A stretch of DNA of 64,000 bases from Guadua angustifolia (GCA_036346375.1 JAYEVE010000739.1:186001-250000), one strand, 5' to 3'; shown: positions 48,715 through 60,709, counted from the stretch's first letter. The notes: generated from the letters alone by a model not told the origin. A program made the numbers and translations.

Positions 48715-49664
48715 TGTCGGTGTTTCGAGAACCGCAAGTAAATTTGAAAGTTTGAGGGTCGCGCCTGCCTTTTGAATGGTTAGACCCAAAAGAGAAGAAA
48801 GAGGGTCCAAGGTTTATACCGGTTCGGCTGAATGTCCCTACTCCAGCCTGTAGTGGTGTGTGTTTGTATTGATGCCGATGAGCTCTGCCGAGTTACAAGC
48901 AGGTGCGCAAGCGCCTCGTATGGTGGTGGATGGAGGGGCTACGAAAAGCGAGCGACCTTGAGCTCAAGGGTGTGCTTTGCTCAGGCGTGCAAATGTTCGC
49001 TCTGGGGTTCCGCCTGCTCCTCCTCGCCCGAGGACCAAGCCTCCTTATATAGCCGGGAAACTGTTACATGGAGCGGTGAGGAAAAATGGATGGGGCTCCC
49101 TATGCGGGAGTCCGGTCTTCCGCCACGAGTCGGGCGCTAGACTTGACCTTTGACGGGTAGTCCGACGTCCCTGCTGGTTGGTGAAGACGCTGAGCGACGG
49201 CTCGGTCCGCTTCCCGGAAACAACAGACTACTCTCAGGCAAAGGTCGTGCCGACATTGGGTGTGTCACCTTCGGAGATTGCCTCGAAGGTGCGCGTGCCC
49301 GGCATGGCTCGGCCATGATGAGCTCTCGGTCGCCTTGGTAGGACGCATGGGAGCCTGGTTTGTGATGATTTGACGAGGCTTTTGGTGGAGATGGTCTGAG
49401 CTTTGTTCGAGGTTGCTGATCCGTCTCAACGCTGGTGGGGCATCCTTGAATCGCCATTGTTGCAGTTTTGTTGGGCGCCCGTCCCAGAAAGCACTTGGCT
49501 CGAAGGCTTTCGCTGACTTGAGTTCGCTGGGGCATCCGACTCATCGCTGGTCGGACCACCTTTGTCGATTGGTCGGAGGCCGGGCCTCCGAGCAAGGCTT
49601 CCTGTAGGGCGGCTATGCCCATATGCTTTCCCGTCCCGGGATACCCATGCCTCGGTATCCGGCT
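48715..49664 (-). repeat. Gypsy family A, A3 3' LTR (copy 1)
   Basis: On the plus strand TGTCGGTGTTTCGAGAACC to GGTATCCGGCT, 950 bp. Its outer end abuts the element B LTR with a single T between. A purine-rich tract (minus strand GGGGCTCGGGAAC) lies on the right side, so this is the 3' LTR of a minus-strand element whose internal region lies to the right. Confidence 0.87.
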
Positions 49665-50165
49665 AATAGTTCCCGAGCCCCAGGTCTGGAGAGCCGGCCG
49701 GGGTTCACCAGGTAACGGATCTCGCCAAGCACGCCGCTTGATGAGGCCGACCGCGTGTTCTAGGTCCGATCGACCGTTTCGCGATTTCGATGATCGCGGT
49801 CAGGTTTTGGTCGGTTTATTGGCGGGCAGAGCACATCCGGTGGATGGAGCCCCGAGAGGATTGGAGAGTCGGCCGGGGTTTACCTCGGCTGGAGGCAGCT
49901 CCAGTGGTGAATTCGAGTCTCGATTGAGTCACCTAAGTACCGCAGCGATTGGTCGAACGAAGGTGGCCCCCTTGTTGTTTGTATCCCACCAAAATAGACT
50001 GTCGCCAACGCCTGGTGTGCACGAAGCGCATCCAGGATGGAGCCCGAGGTGCCTGAGAGCCGGTTGGGGGTTTACCTCGTGTGTTGAGGCGCCCATTTGC
50101 ATTGTGGTTCCGGCGTACCGCAAGGTCAAGATTTCGCCAGAGAGTGATATAGGCGTCTCGCCACG
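49665..50165. repeat. Three ~200-bp direct repeats beside A3 polypurine tract
   Basis: The box GGAGAGCCGGCCGGGGTTCA and its relatives (GGAGAGTCGGCCGGGGTTTA, GAGAGCCGGTTGGGGGTTTA) recur at about 49687, 49862 and 50056, the second and third preceded by GGATGGAGCCC(C)GAG. In copy 2 they are at about 62494, 62683 and 62889. Minus-strand reading gives repeated GGGGGCTC tracts. Confidence 0.8.
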
Positions 50166-51040
50166 CTTTTGAGCGAGGGCGGCGCTGCTTCCCACTTAAT
50201 ACGCCCCGTCCGCGTGGGACCGGAGGGGTGAGCAAGCTGCTACTATACGCCGTTTGAACGCTGCGTTCGGCAAGATGATAGCGGTTTGTTCGAGGGGCCT
50301 CGTGGCTTCTCGGGAGAACCATTTCCGAGCTGACGTTATCCCGCTGGTAGCTCCACCCATCGGGTGACCCATGAGAGCCTTTTACTCGATCCCTGTTCGA
50401 CTCTGTGTCGTCTCGCTAACTCGAGCGCACTGGCTGCCACCCATCGACGGCTCCTGGGAGAGTGTGAAGTATGGCTCAACACGACATTAAAGGTGATTGG
50501 GCCATCCGCCGACCCAACTAGGGCCCACCGAGCTCACCTTATCCTCGCCCCTTGCTCGATGCCCGGGCAGCGGTACATCCACTTGATGGCCTCGGGCATT
50601 CGGAGCCCATAACGCTTGGTTGAGCCCCGAGTACAAGCCGATGGGCCTTTTGTGGCCTTCGGACCGCAGTGGGTCCGAATATGTTTGTTTTTCTCCGCCG
50701 GACGGCTTCTCCAATTTGGGATCAAGGCCTCGAGGAATCATGCGCCACTCGCTCGAGCGCGGCTCTTCGCCGCCGCTATCCTCGCCGTGATTAAATGCAG
50801 GGGCGACGGAATCGAGGCGGCAGATCGTTGAACTCGCCGACAGGAGGAGCAAAACGCACGCCGCTTTCGCTCGTATTCGCTCTGTCTCGCTGGCGTTTCC
50901 ACGGTGGACGCCAGCCCTTTATAAGCCCAAGGAGAGCTGCTAGCGGATTCTCCAAGTAAATCTATTCTTCACTGCGAAAGAGAGAAAAAACGAGAGCGGC
51001 GGTGAGGGAGATCAAAAGACTTAGAAAAAAGATCGCTTGC
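50166..51040. mobile_element. A3 noncoding region (copy 1)
   Basis: No gene seen. It matches 31.6-30.3 kb of A1 in reverse complement, for example GGTGATTGGGCCATCCGCCGA near 50489. It contains the presumed upstream region of the antisense ORF, including a TATAAGCCCAAGG at about 50920. Confidence 0.65.
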
Positions 51041-51670
51041 CTCAGTCCCTTTCTCGCTTGTTGCTCCCGCCGCTTGGGAGATGACTTGGCCGAGTGCTCC
51101 ATTGCCAAGGCTCGATTCTCGGCCGAGAAGAAGCGATTCTCCTCCCGCCCGAATCTCTGTGGAGGGTGCCGATGGGGCCGCGCCCCGAGCCCGGCGACGG
51201 CGAGATCAGTATCCGCGCCCTTCGACGCTGGTTCGCCTCCTCCATACATTTGTTCGCGCCTTCTTCACTTCTACAAGGTGGAGGCGCACCACCGAACCCC
51301 CTGACGGCGCTGCACATCACGATCTTCATCATGCCGGCGAGGCCTTTCGGGATCGAGCCCCATTGGGCCCTTTTGGAGGTATTTCTTCCATATCGCCACC
51401 GGCAAGGAAAGTCGGCGGGGCGCCATTGGCGCTCGACGGCTGCCACCATCCACTCCGGCCTAACCGATCGCCGAGTACATCGACATGAAGCTGCCTTCAT
51501 CGAACTGGTGGCACTCAATGGTTCTACATTCGAACGGGGACAGCGCCGCCTTTCACCGGAGACGCCGCAGTCGGTGCACGAGTGGAACAGCCGCGAACGA
51601 GAGGAGAAGAGGAAGATGGAGATGATCCTGAGCAGCTTTGGGCTCGAAGAGGCGAGGCTCGACGGGTGAC
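51041..51670 (+). pseudogene. Antisense 'putative gypsy type transposon' domain in A3
   Basis: Plus-strand frames carry VRLLHTFVRAFFTSTRW and, in another frame, LHITIFIMPARPFGIEPHW and ALLEVFLPYRHRQGKSAG. These match the domain at 30124-29714 on the minus strand. It runs antisense to the minus-strand A3 element, as in A1. The 192-codon frame 51094-51669 continues to an EREEKRKMEMILSSF segment (compare ERRRRRRW in A1). It is split by at least one frameshift. Function of the family is unknown. Confidence 0.78.
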
Positions 51671-52744
51671 GTTGTCATGTGCGCTGCTCATGGCGAGGCA
51701 TGTGCAACCCTCATGGACAGGCCTCACCCGATGTTCAAGTATGGGAGCGCCGATCCCATGAGGTTTCGTGAATGCCGCCCCGGTCATGAAGGCGACGGCG
51801 GCGGGCGGCGCCCCGAGTCTTCTCGTGGAAAACCCCGATTAGTAATCGGGTGGCTCTCTACCTTTTTCGCATACCTTAATTCTCGTGTCTCGCTCGAATA
51901 GGGTTCCCACCTTTTCAGGCCGCTGGAGCATCCTCCTGCACCGCTGCTCGGGAGAAGGAGATGAGGGCGTAATCGCCAACAGCCGAGTCGGAGTCCGCCG
52001 AAAGAGTGCAGGAGAGCAGGAGGAAGGAGAAGAGTAAGACACGTCAGCCATAGGCTGGCTAAGAGGTGTCGGAGTCGACCGCCCTTTCCGGCGCAGGGGT
52101 CATCCTCCACCGACGGCAGGGATCTCGGCGATCCATACGGCGGTATGACTTTGGCTGCAGAGGGCGACGATCCGCCGACGACGCCGACGCGAGGTCGCTA
52201 TCGCGCGCCCAGCGAAGACACTCGGAGGCACCCCGAGGGGGAAGATGCCGCCGGGAGACCGACGAAGAGAGCGCGTGTTCGCACCCGCCGACGTGGTTAG
52301 TTTCATATTTTGCGACGCATCGATTTTGTTCGAGCTATTTCGATCGCCCTTGCCTTCAAAGATTTTGTGGGGAGAGCTCGCAGAGGTGGCGGAATTGCCA
52401 TCGGACCAGCGCCGCCGCTTCCAAATGCGGCAATAAGACACGGCACTGGTCGGAGAATATGGAGGAGGCGGCGCGTGGTCGCGGCTGCGTGGCTTTCGGG
52501 CCGGTTGCACCGTTGGTCTGCCGAATCGACCGTAGGGTCGACGGTGATGAGGCCCGGACGACACGCCGCTCGCCATCGATCGGGGCCGGATGATGGTGGG
52601 GCGAAGCTTTGCGCCACCGATCTCGCACCGAAGCCTTACCACCGCCGCGCAAGGAGCGACCAGAGAAGAGCTGCAGGGCGTGGCGGCAACAAGCGATCCG
52701 CCGGAGTGGTGGCAGAGGACCCGCTGTGAGCGGCCGACGACTAC
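51671..52744. mobile_element. A3 post-domain region, truncated (copy 1)
   Basis: GC-rich sequence similar to 29.5-28.5 kb of A1 in reverse complement. ORFs on both strands up to 180 codons overlap and are Arg/Pro-rich; none is recognised. It ends abruptly at 52744, where satellite starts. No gag-pol of A3 is present in copy 1. Confidence 0.6.
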
Positions 52745-53907
52745 GAATCGAGTTTAAATAAGCTCTAATAAGAACGGCGACACATAGGAGTGCAACCCGG
52801 CATCTTTGGAGTGTTTTTCATCCGTGCAAACTTTCACAAAATCCAACTGCTCGATCTCAACTTGTTCAAATTAACATCAAATCGAATTTCACCAAACAAG
52901 CTCCAACTAGACCGACAACACTTACGAGGGCAATCCGTCCGTTTCTGAGTGTTTCGTGATCGGGCAAATTTTTATAAAGTCCACTTGTTCGATCCCGGAT
53001 TGAATGAAATTAACACCAGAGCGAAATCGAGCGAAACAAGCTCCAATGTGACCGGCAACACATAGGAGTTCAACCCGGTGCATTTTGGGATTGTTTCGCT
53101 CCAGTGCAAACTTTCACAAAATCCACCTGTTCGGATCTCAACTTGTTCGAAATTGACATCACATCAAATTCAACCGAAACAAGCTGTAACAAGACCGACA
53201 ACACTTACGTGGGCAATCCAGTGTGTCTTCGGAGTGTTTCGCTTCGTGGCAAACATTCACAAAGTCCACTTGTTCGGATCCCGGTTTGAATGAAATTAGC
53301 ACCACAGGGAAATCGAGCGAAACAAGCACTAATGAGACCGGCGACACATAGGAGTACAACCTGGTGCATCTTGGGAGTGTTTCGCTCCGGTGCAAACTTT
53401 CATAAAATCCACCGATTCGGATCTCAACTTGTTCGAAGTTAACATCAAATCGAATTCGATCGAAACAAGCTCCAACAAGACCGACAACACTTACGAGGGC
53501 AATCCGGTGTGTCTTCGGAGTGTTTCGCTTCGGGGCAAAGATTCATAAAGTCCACTTGTTCGGATCCCGGTTTGAATGAAATTAACACTAGAGCGAAATC
53601 GAGCGAAACAAGCTCTAATGAGAACGGCGACACATAGGAGTGCAACCCGGTGCATCTTGGGAGTGTTTCATTCGTGCAAACTTTCACAAAATCCACATTG
53701 CTCGATCTCAACTTGTTCAAATTAGCATCAAATCAAATTCAACCAAACAAGCCTCCAACAAGACCGACGACACTTACGAGGGCAATCCGTGTCTTCTGAG
53801 TGTTTCACAGGGGCAAAGTTTCATAAAGTCCACTTGTTGGGATCCCGGTTTGAATGAAATTAACACAGAGAGCTAAATCGAGCTTAAACAAGCTCTAATG
53901 AGAACGG
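52745..53907. repeat. Satellite block 4
   Basis: Four dimers matching 40172-41299. It enters within half B at AATCGAG and leaves at GAGAACGG, the same base at which block 3 ends before element B. Fewer short losses than block 3, for example CAACCCGGTGCATTTTGGG against CAACCCGTGCATTTTGGG. Confidence 0.94.
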
Positions 53908-54655
53908 TGATATGGACTAGGCGTCCCAATCTTTCGATGAGAGAAGGTAGCATCGATTTGGTGGAGGACGAAGTTGACGGCCCGACTACAACGAACCCGA
54001 CGTTGCGCCTTAGCGACCGATACACCACCCTCCTGAAGGTTATTGATCCTGCGGGTAGCGCGACCAACCTGACCACGAAGGTCATTGTTCCTGCGAGCAA
54101 TCGAAGAACCAGCAAGAACAAGGGTTACAACCAACTCAATTGCGAATATGAATGTAGATTGATTCTGAAACAAGAACACTCGAAATTTTGGGTTCCGATG
54201 AACAAGTAGACGGGCGGCGTAGTCGGCACGCGCGAGTACAAACAGTAGCAATGGCTAACTTAATCAAACAAAACTCAAACCCTAATTATGGTGACGGCTA
54301 GCTATATATAGTCCAAGAGACGTGCAACCCTAGGCCTTAACATGGGCCGACTGAATACAACTCGGATTAAGAGATTGAAGCCCAATTAGACTCGGACTGG
54401 AAAAGGCCGCTGAATTGATTTGCGATTTCCCGTTGACTCAAAACGAATTTGAAGGTGATCTCGGGTCGGTTTGAAAGAGGATGACCAGAGCTTTCGTTCT
54501 TGTACTCATAGATCTCCAGAAGCCTCCTAGATCAAAAGTTATGGCCATTTGAAGTTGACCATCTCGGGAGTCCGAAGCTGATTCCACTTGCTCTTCCTTC
54601 AACGCGAACTCCCTTGTGCATTGTAGGTCTTTCCGTGGTTCCTAAGAATAATCAC
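53908..54655 (-). repeat. Element B copy 2, 3' LTR
   Basis: On the plus strand TGATATGGACTAGGCG to AAGAATAATCACA, 748 bp. It is several percent diverged from the 5' LTR by true substitutions, so the insertion is not very recent. The last ~19 codons of pol lie inside it. Confidence 0.94.
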
Positions 54656-55980
54656 ATCATCACAAAAATTAAATAGCATCCCATTCATTGTATCATCAAG
54701 TGGAATACTTAGGAACGCCTTCACATGATAGTTTTGTTGATGTGCACGGGCTCGAGTGAGTGGTCCTTGAAGTGGTGGTGGTTCATCCTGATGAGTGTTA
54801 GAGCTGGTTGTATCCGTTGTGGAGATGTCCTCATCATCCTCCCCCTCTTGAAATGGAGTCGTCCTCGACTCAAGGTCATCTTCATCACCCATGTACGGCT
54901 TCAAATCAGCAACATTGAAAGAATTGCTTACACCGTAATCTGCAGGCAAATCAAGCTTGTATGCATTATCATTTATCTTAGCAATCACCGTAAAAGGACC
55001 ATCAGTTCTAGGCATCAATTTAGACTTTCGCAAATCAGGAAACCTATCCTTTCTCAAGTGCAACCACACAAGATCTCCAGGTTCAAAAGTTACTTCCTTC
55101 CTACCATGACTACCAGTAGCTCTATATTTAGCATTCATGCGCTCAATGTTATCTTTAGTAGTCTCATGTAATTTCAGCACTAAATCAGCACGTTTAGCAG
55201 TATCTAAGTTTACTTTTTCAGAACATGGTAAAGGCAAAATATCAATGGGTTCACGAGGATTGAAACCATATACCACCTGAAAAGGAGTCATCTTGGTAGT
55301 AGAATGCAATGAACGGTTGTAGGCAAACTCCTCATGAGGTAGGCACTCTTCCCACATCTTCAAATTTTTCTTCAAAATGGTTCTCAACATTGTGGACAAC
55401 ATTCTGTTGACCACTTCAGTTTGGCCATCAGTTTGAGGGTGACATGTAGTAGAAAACAAGAGCTTGGTACCCAGTTTCTTCCAAAGCGTCCGCCAAAAAT
55501 GACTCAAAAATTTTGCATCCCGGTCTGACACAATTGTGGAAGGCACTCCATGTAGGCGAACTATCTCCCTGAAAAATAAATCAGCAATGTTTGTAGCATC
55601 ATCACTCTTGTGACAAGGTATAAAATGTGCCATCTTAGAAAAGCGATCCACGACAACAAATATGCTATCCTCCCTCTTTGTCCTAGGTAGCCCTAAAACA
55701 AAGTCCATTGAAATGTCCTCCAGGAACACTAGGAACAGGAAGAGGCATATATAACCCATGTGGGTTCGATGCGTGACTTAGCTTTTATTGCAAATAGAAC
55801 AGCTGACAGATTTAGCGCCCACATCGAAGCCTCATCTTTGGCCAATAAAAATGATTGGCCAACACATCCTCTATCTTCTTCACACCAAAGTGGCCCATCG
55901 GCCCTCCTCCATGCGCTCTGAATCAACAACAAGCTTAACAGATCCAAATTGGAATACATAGCTTGTTAGCACGAAACACA
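54599..55980 (-). CDS. Element B copy 2 integrase (CRM-like gypsy pol C-terminus)
   Basis: Integrates element cDNA into chromatin. An open frame from 55759 to a stop at 54599 (386 codons from its first Met) carries the catalytic triad blocks SMDFVLGLPRTKRED (D), IVSDRDAKFLSHFW (D) and PQTDGQTEVVNRML (E), then LHETTKDNIERMNAKYRA, GDLVWLHLRKDRFPDLRKSK, and NSFNVADLKPYMGDEDDLES. These are the C-terminal motifs I associate with grass centromeric (CRM/CR) elements, whose C-terminal tail is thought to guide insertion to centromeric chromatin. The zinc finger (PLWCEEDRG/GHFGVKK.., about 55740-55900) is one frame away. The frame ends inside the 3' LTR, a known habit of CRM elements. It is part of one polyprotein, not an independent gene, so the 'start' is arbitrary. 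Confidence 0.88.
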
Positions 55981-56049
55981 AAACCATCATTAACAATGAA
56001 CTTATTCCAGACTCTTCCTTCCTTACAATTTAGCAAAACATCTTTAAAA

Positions 56050-56686
56050 TCAACATCGTTTATATTGCTCTTTAATCGCTTCCAAGCCAAAGATTTTAGA
56101 GTCTAGTTGTGAAAGCATGGAATATCGTTGAGATAAAGCATCAGCAATAATATTGTCCTTCCCCTTCTTGTGTTTGATAACATAAGGAAAAGACTCAATG
56201 AATTCTACCCATGCTGCATGCCTACGGTTCAACTTGTTTTGGCTACGAATGTACTTCAAAGATTCATGATCCGAGTGGATAACAAACTCTTTGGGCCATA
56301 AATAATGTTGCCAAGTCTCTAATGTTCGAACTAGTGCATACAATTCCTTATCATAAGTTGAATAGTTCAAACGAGGCACAGATAATTTCTCACTGAAATA
56401 AGCGACTGGCTTACCTTCTTGGATCAGCACGCCTCCAATCCCAATACCACTAGCGTCACACTCAAGTTCAAAAGTCTTACCAAAGTCTGGGAGTTGGAGT
56501 AGTGGTGCATGAGTCAGCTTTTCTTTCAATAAGTTAAAGGCATCTTCATGTGACATGCCCCATTGGAAAACCACGCCTTTCTTGGACAACTCATTCAGTG
56601 GTGTAGCAATCGTACTGAAATCTTTCACGAAGCGACGGTAGAATCCCGCAAGTCCAAGGAAACTCCGCACCTGTGTGACCGTTTTG
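56050..56686 (-). CDS. Element B copy 2 RNase H part of pol
   Basis: The frame reads KTVTQVRSFLGLAGFYRRF, VKDFSTIATPLNELSKKGV, FELECDASGIGIGGVLIQEG (first Asp), NYSTYDKELYALVRTLETW (Glu), FVIHSDHESLKYIRSQNKL (Asp) and KKGKDNIIADALSQR, the complete Ty3/gypsy RNase H. It degrades the RNA strand during cDNA synthesis. It is joined to the RT by a single-base frameshift at about 56681-56690 (PTPQNG instead of PTPKTV) and breaks again near 56060 before the integrase zinc finger. Confidence 0.92.
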
Positions 56687-56689
56687 AGG

Positions 56690-57607
56690 AGTCGGCCAAC
56701 TCTGAATTGCCTCCACCTTGGCTTGATCAACTTCGATTCCCTGTGGAGTAACAACATAGCCAAGAAAAGCGACTCGATCGGTACAAAATGTGCACTTCTC
56801 AAGGTTACCAAACAAACGTGCCTCTCGTAAAGCGTCAAAAACAGCACGCAAATGAGCAAGATGTTCATCTAATGATTTGCTATAGATCAAGATATCATCA
56901 AAGTATACCACCACAAATCTACCAATGAAAGCACGCAAAACTTCATTCATTAGTCTCATGAAAGTGCTAGGTGCGTTGGTCAATCCAAAAGGCATCACTA
57001 ACCACTCATATAGACCGAACTTGGTTTTGAAAGCTGTCTTCCATTCATCACCTAATTTCATGCGGATTTGGTGGTAACCACTACGCAAATCAACCTTAGA
57101 GAACACAGTAGAGCCACTTAATTCATCAAGCATATCATCTAACCTAAGAATAGGATGACGATATCTGATGGTAATATTATTGATTGCTCTACAATCCACA
57201 CACATACGCCATGATCCATCCTTCTTAGGAACTAAAAGAACCGAACAAAGACAAGGACTAAGAGATTCACGCACGCACCCTTTGTCAAGCAGTTCTTGCA
57301 CTTGGCGTTGTATCTCCTTTGTTTCTTCCGGATTAGTCCTATATGGCACTCGATTGGGCAAAGACGCTCCAGGAATGAGGTCAATCTGATGCTCAATCCC
57401 TCGAATTGGTGGCAATCCTGGAGGAACATCCTTGGGAAAAACATCAGCATACTCCTGCAAAAGGTTAGTCACAGCAGGAGGCAAAGCAGCAGGTATCTCC
57501 TCAATTGAGAACAAAGCATTCTTGCAGACTAAAGCATAGCAAACATATTCATCAACATCTAGTTCCTTCACATCAGATTTGGTAGCGAGAAAACATGTTC
57601 CTTTCAA
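56690..57607 (-). CDS. Element B copy 2 reverse transcriptase part of pol
   Basis: An open frame shows MCVDCRAINNITIRYRHPI, RLDDMLDELSGSTVFSKVDL, RSGYHQIRMKLGDEWKTAF, LYEWLVMPFGLTNAPSTFMR, the catalytic VVYFDDILIYSKS (YFDD complement at 56894-56905), and VAFLGYVVTPQGIEVDQ. Length and motif order are those of an intact Ty3/gypsy RT. The upstream linker (KELDVDEYVCYALV, ADVFPKDVPPGLPP) is the usual spacer between protease and RT. Only the frameshift at the C-terminal end interrupts it. Confidence 0.94.
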
Positions 57608-58051
57608 CTTAATCTCATTTTTGGTATCACCAACAGAATTAGATGTTTTTGTAACATTTGCATCAATCTTTTGCTTATTAGCTCTAGTAATGTCCTCTTT
57701 AATTATGGAATCGAGTCATAGGATGCAACACAATCTTCCTCCCTTATGCACAAAAAGAATACTAGTTGGCTCTCCCATCATGCATGTAACTTTTATCATA
57801 TTGCCAAGGTCTACCTAACAATATAGAACATGCTTGCATAGGAACGACATCACATTCAGCAAAATCATGATAGGAACCAATAGCAAATTGTACTCTCACC
57901 AAGCGCAGTTACCTTAACCTTACCAATGTTTGTTGAACCATTGAACATAGTAGGGTTGGGGGTGCGGTCTCGTCTCCAACGCAAGCTTCTCCACCATGTC
58001 CACGCTTGCAAGGTTGTTGCAACTTCCTCTGTCAATGATCACACGACATGA
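57608..58051 (-). pseudogene. Element B copy 2 protease, broken
   Basis: Between the gag zinc knuckle and RT. Reading in changing frames gives CRVIID (catalytic Asp region, about 58045-58020), NNLASVDMVEKLALE, YYVQWFN, VVPMQACSILLGRPWQYDKS and YMHDGRANQYSF, typical of gypsy retropepsins of the CRM type. At least three frame breaks occur in 440 bp. Confidence 0.8.
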
Positions 58052-59522
58052 TCACTCCTTGACGACACACTTGGTTTGGAACAGGTTGTGCCGCTGATTT
58101 TGGTCGGTCTTTCCAATCTGAACACTCAATACACGCTGTACAATGAGGCTCTCATAATGGTCAGCATGGTTGGCCTTAATGTGATCTTCCTGGTCATGAT
58201 CATCTTCACTCCCTGCATTGTCAGCCGCAAGCATAGCATATGTCTCTTCATCCAAATCACTAGCAGAAGAAAACTCACCATTGTCTCGCACAATCAGCAC
58301 AAGCTTGCTCGGGCATTGACTCCTCATGTGACCATACCCCTTGCATTGATGGCATTGCACATCCTCGCCCTCCCAGCTTGAAGCAACCAAGTAGAGTCAT
58401 GGCGCCTCTGTGCAGAGTTTTGTTACCTCCAAGCCTTGGAAGTCGGCACGGCAGATGGAGGTCGATTCTCTGTTGTTGCTGGAGGACGGTGCAGGTCGAT
58501 TGCCTTGTGGTTGTAGATGGAGCTCGTGTTGACCAAGTGTTAGTACGACCGCAGTAAACATTAGTTCTCGTATAGACCATTTATGCTGCCCTCAAGACTT
58601 CTCTTTCAAAGATGGCAAGCAAGATGAAATAAGCAAGTGATTGAATTATATTCCTTGTAACTAAGAATGTCATAAATCTCACGGTTCAACCCACCCATAA
58701 ATCTAGCCATAGCAGCCTTCTCAGACTCCTCTATACCACAGCGCAACATGCCCATTTGTAATTCCTGATAGTACTCCTCTACACTCTTACTATCTTGTTT
58801 AAGCAGTTGAAGCTTATTTAACAAATCACGCTGGTAATAAGAGGGAACAAATCTAGCTCGCATGATTCTTTTCAAATCAGCCCAGTTTTGTGCAGCATCA
58901 GGATTTTTTCGTCGAAACTCACTCCACCAAACAGAGGCAAAATCAGTGAACTCACTAGTGGTAGCTCTAACCCTTTTGTTTTCAGGATACTCATGACATG
59001 CAAACTTTTGTTCTACCGCTAATTCCCATGTGAGGTATGCATCAGGATCATATTTACCATCAAAAGGAGGCATGGTGAATTTAACCTTACCAAGAGAATC
59101 ATCATAGTCACGTACCTCATGCCGGGGGCGCAAAGGACCCATACCATGCCGGTTGCGATGAAGTTGACGCCGTGCAGGGTCTTCTTCAAGCTCCAAGTCC
59201 ACAGCCGAAGTTGTCGACGTTCTCATCCACCTCCGCCTAACTCACCATTATCACAGGCAGCAGGAGGCACTCGGCCCATGTCCTCAAGGCGCCGCAACAC
59301 CTCCGTCAAGTTGGTATTGATGGTGCCAACAGAAACCTCCAAATTTGTCAGCCTGGTGTTGGTGTCAATCTGAGCCTTCTCCACCTGTCCCAGCCGCTCA
59401 TTTACCACCTGCACATCACCATCAAGACCCTCTATATGCAGCTTGAATTGGCGATCGAAATGTTGAATGATTCCCCTAGTGCGAGGGGAATGTTGTCCAT
59501 CATTGCTCGATGTTCCTGACAT
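58052..59522 (-). pseudogene. Element B copy 2 gag (CRM-like), frameshifted
   Basis: Forms the virus-like particle. The start Met (complement of 59520-59522) opens MSGTSSNDGQHSPRTRGIIQ with a coiled-coil-like stretch VNERLGQVEKAQIDTNTRL. After a frameshift at about 59226, the capsid domain (59226-58606) reads GKVKFTMPPFDGKYDPDAYL, EFTDFASVWWSEFRRKNPDA, RARFVPSYYQRDLLNKLQLL, KSVEEYYQELQMGMLRCGIE and AMARFMGGLNREIYDILSYK, very close to CRM gag as I know it. A zinc knuckle CHQCKGYGHMRSQC lies at 58311-58360. A break near 58620-58400 removes the basic linker. Confidence 0.9.
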
Positions 59523-60709
59523 GGTTAGAAAGCAAAAGAATGAATAAATACAGGAAAGGGCACTGTCTCTCAACTCTCAACTTGTATCACCAAACTCTTA
59601 CCAGTTCTTACCAAGCCTTAGCAGGAGGTGTCGGTGACCGCGAGTCAAAATCTCCTGGAGAGGTGGTGTACAGGTGCCAAACGCAAGAGCCTAGTAAGTT
59701 GTAGTTTTTCTGTGGAGCTATAGGTGGGTGGTAATTGTAACAAAGGATAGCTCATACCACAATAGTCACAACAAGTTGAATAAACGTTCTACAACAGAAA
59801 GGTGCTGGTCCTAGCCTCAAACCACGCTAGAGACGCGAGCCTAATCACCAACGATCCCACAGAAACGCAATGAGAACATCCTCAACACAAAGCAAGCAGC
59901 TAGGGCTCCTCCTTTTTTTTGATTTTTTTTCTCTTTTTTTTGCGGGAGCCCTAAAACTGGAAAACAGACTCAAAGGACTCCAAACAACACTCACCACACA
60001 CACCCCCTTTTTGTTGACCAGGGGTATAAAGGTAATAAAAAGATACTCTCTCTCTCTCTGAACTTTGGTTTGCAATTGATCTCGTGCGGCTTTTGGAAAT
60101 TGCACTTGCCTTTTTCTTCTTTGATATGCAGTCGGCGAGCACTCGGACGACCAGCTCAAGCAGTCGGCGAGCACTTTGGGCGACCAGTTTGTTGCAGTTG
60201 GCGAGCACTCGGCGACCAGCTGACGCAGAGGGCGAGGACTCGGTGACCAGCTAACTCAAGGGAGAGCACTCGGCCACCTACGCCACGTTGCCAAGCGAGC
60301 ACTCAGGCGATCAAAGGCATTACTAATAGCTAGCACTCGCCACTGTGGCACGCGATGGGTGAGCACTCGGTGACCAGGGCACGCGATGGGCGAGCAGTTT
60401 TCTAAAGGTACTCTTCCTTTTTTTTTGAATCTGTTATCCACTAAAGACTCCGACTCAATTACGACGCGACTGTGATCCAAACGTGACTCGAACTCGAAAC
60501 TCTAAGGGCATAAAACTAAAGACCAGCAACCCAACTCGACGGAGCAACCGTGAATTCAACAAGCCGAGACTAAGCAGTAAAAGCAAGGCACAAAAAGTCT
60601 TGGATCAAGGGGTGACTACTCGCCTATAGATGTATTTCTATCTGGTTTTTTCTGGACTGTAGGTATAAGAAAACAACGGAAAAGAAGATCTCTCACCGAG
60701 CAACCTTGA
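59523..60709 (-). other. Element B copy 2 leader with simple and short tandem repeats
   Basis: No gene. It contains poly-T/CT runs (59912-59942) and CT repeats at 60045-60060. About eight degenerate copies of a ~32-bp unit built on GGCGAGCACTCGGCGACCAG occur at 60128-60405. The region separates the primer-binding site from gag. Confidence 0.8.

Larger units (their letters stand above)
40172..52744. repeat. Large direct duplication, copy 1 (copy 2 is 52745-64000+)
   Basis: Satellite, element B, and the A3 LTR with its internal region occur in the same order and with the same junctions as in 52745-64000. Shared marks include LTR-specific substitutions of element B, private satellite variants, the odd B/A3 junction AATCACATTGTCGG, and the three-fold repeats at 49.7-50.15 and 62.5-62.95 kb. 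The offset grows from 12573 to about 12890 bp because copy 1 carries more small deletions. Confidence 0.92.
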
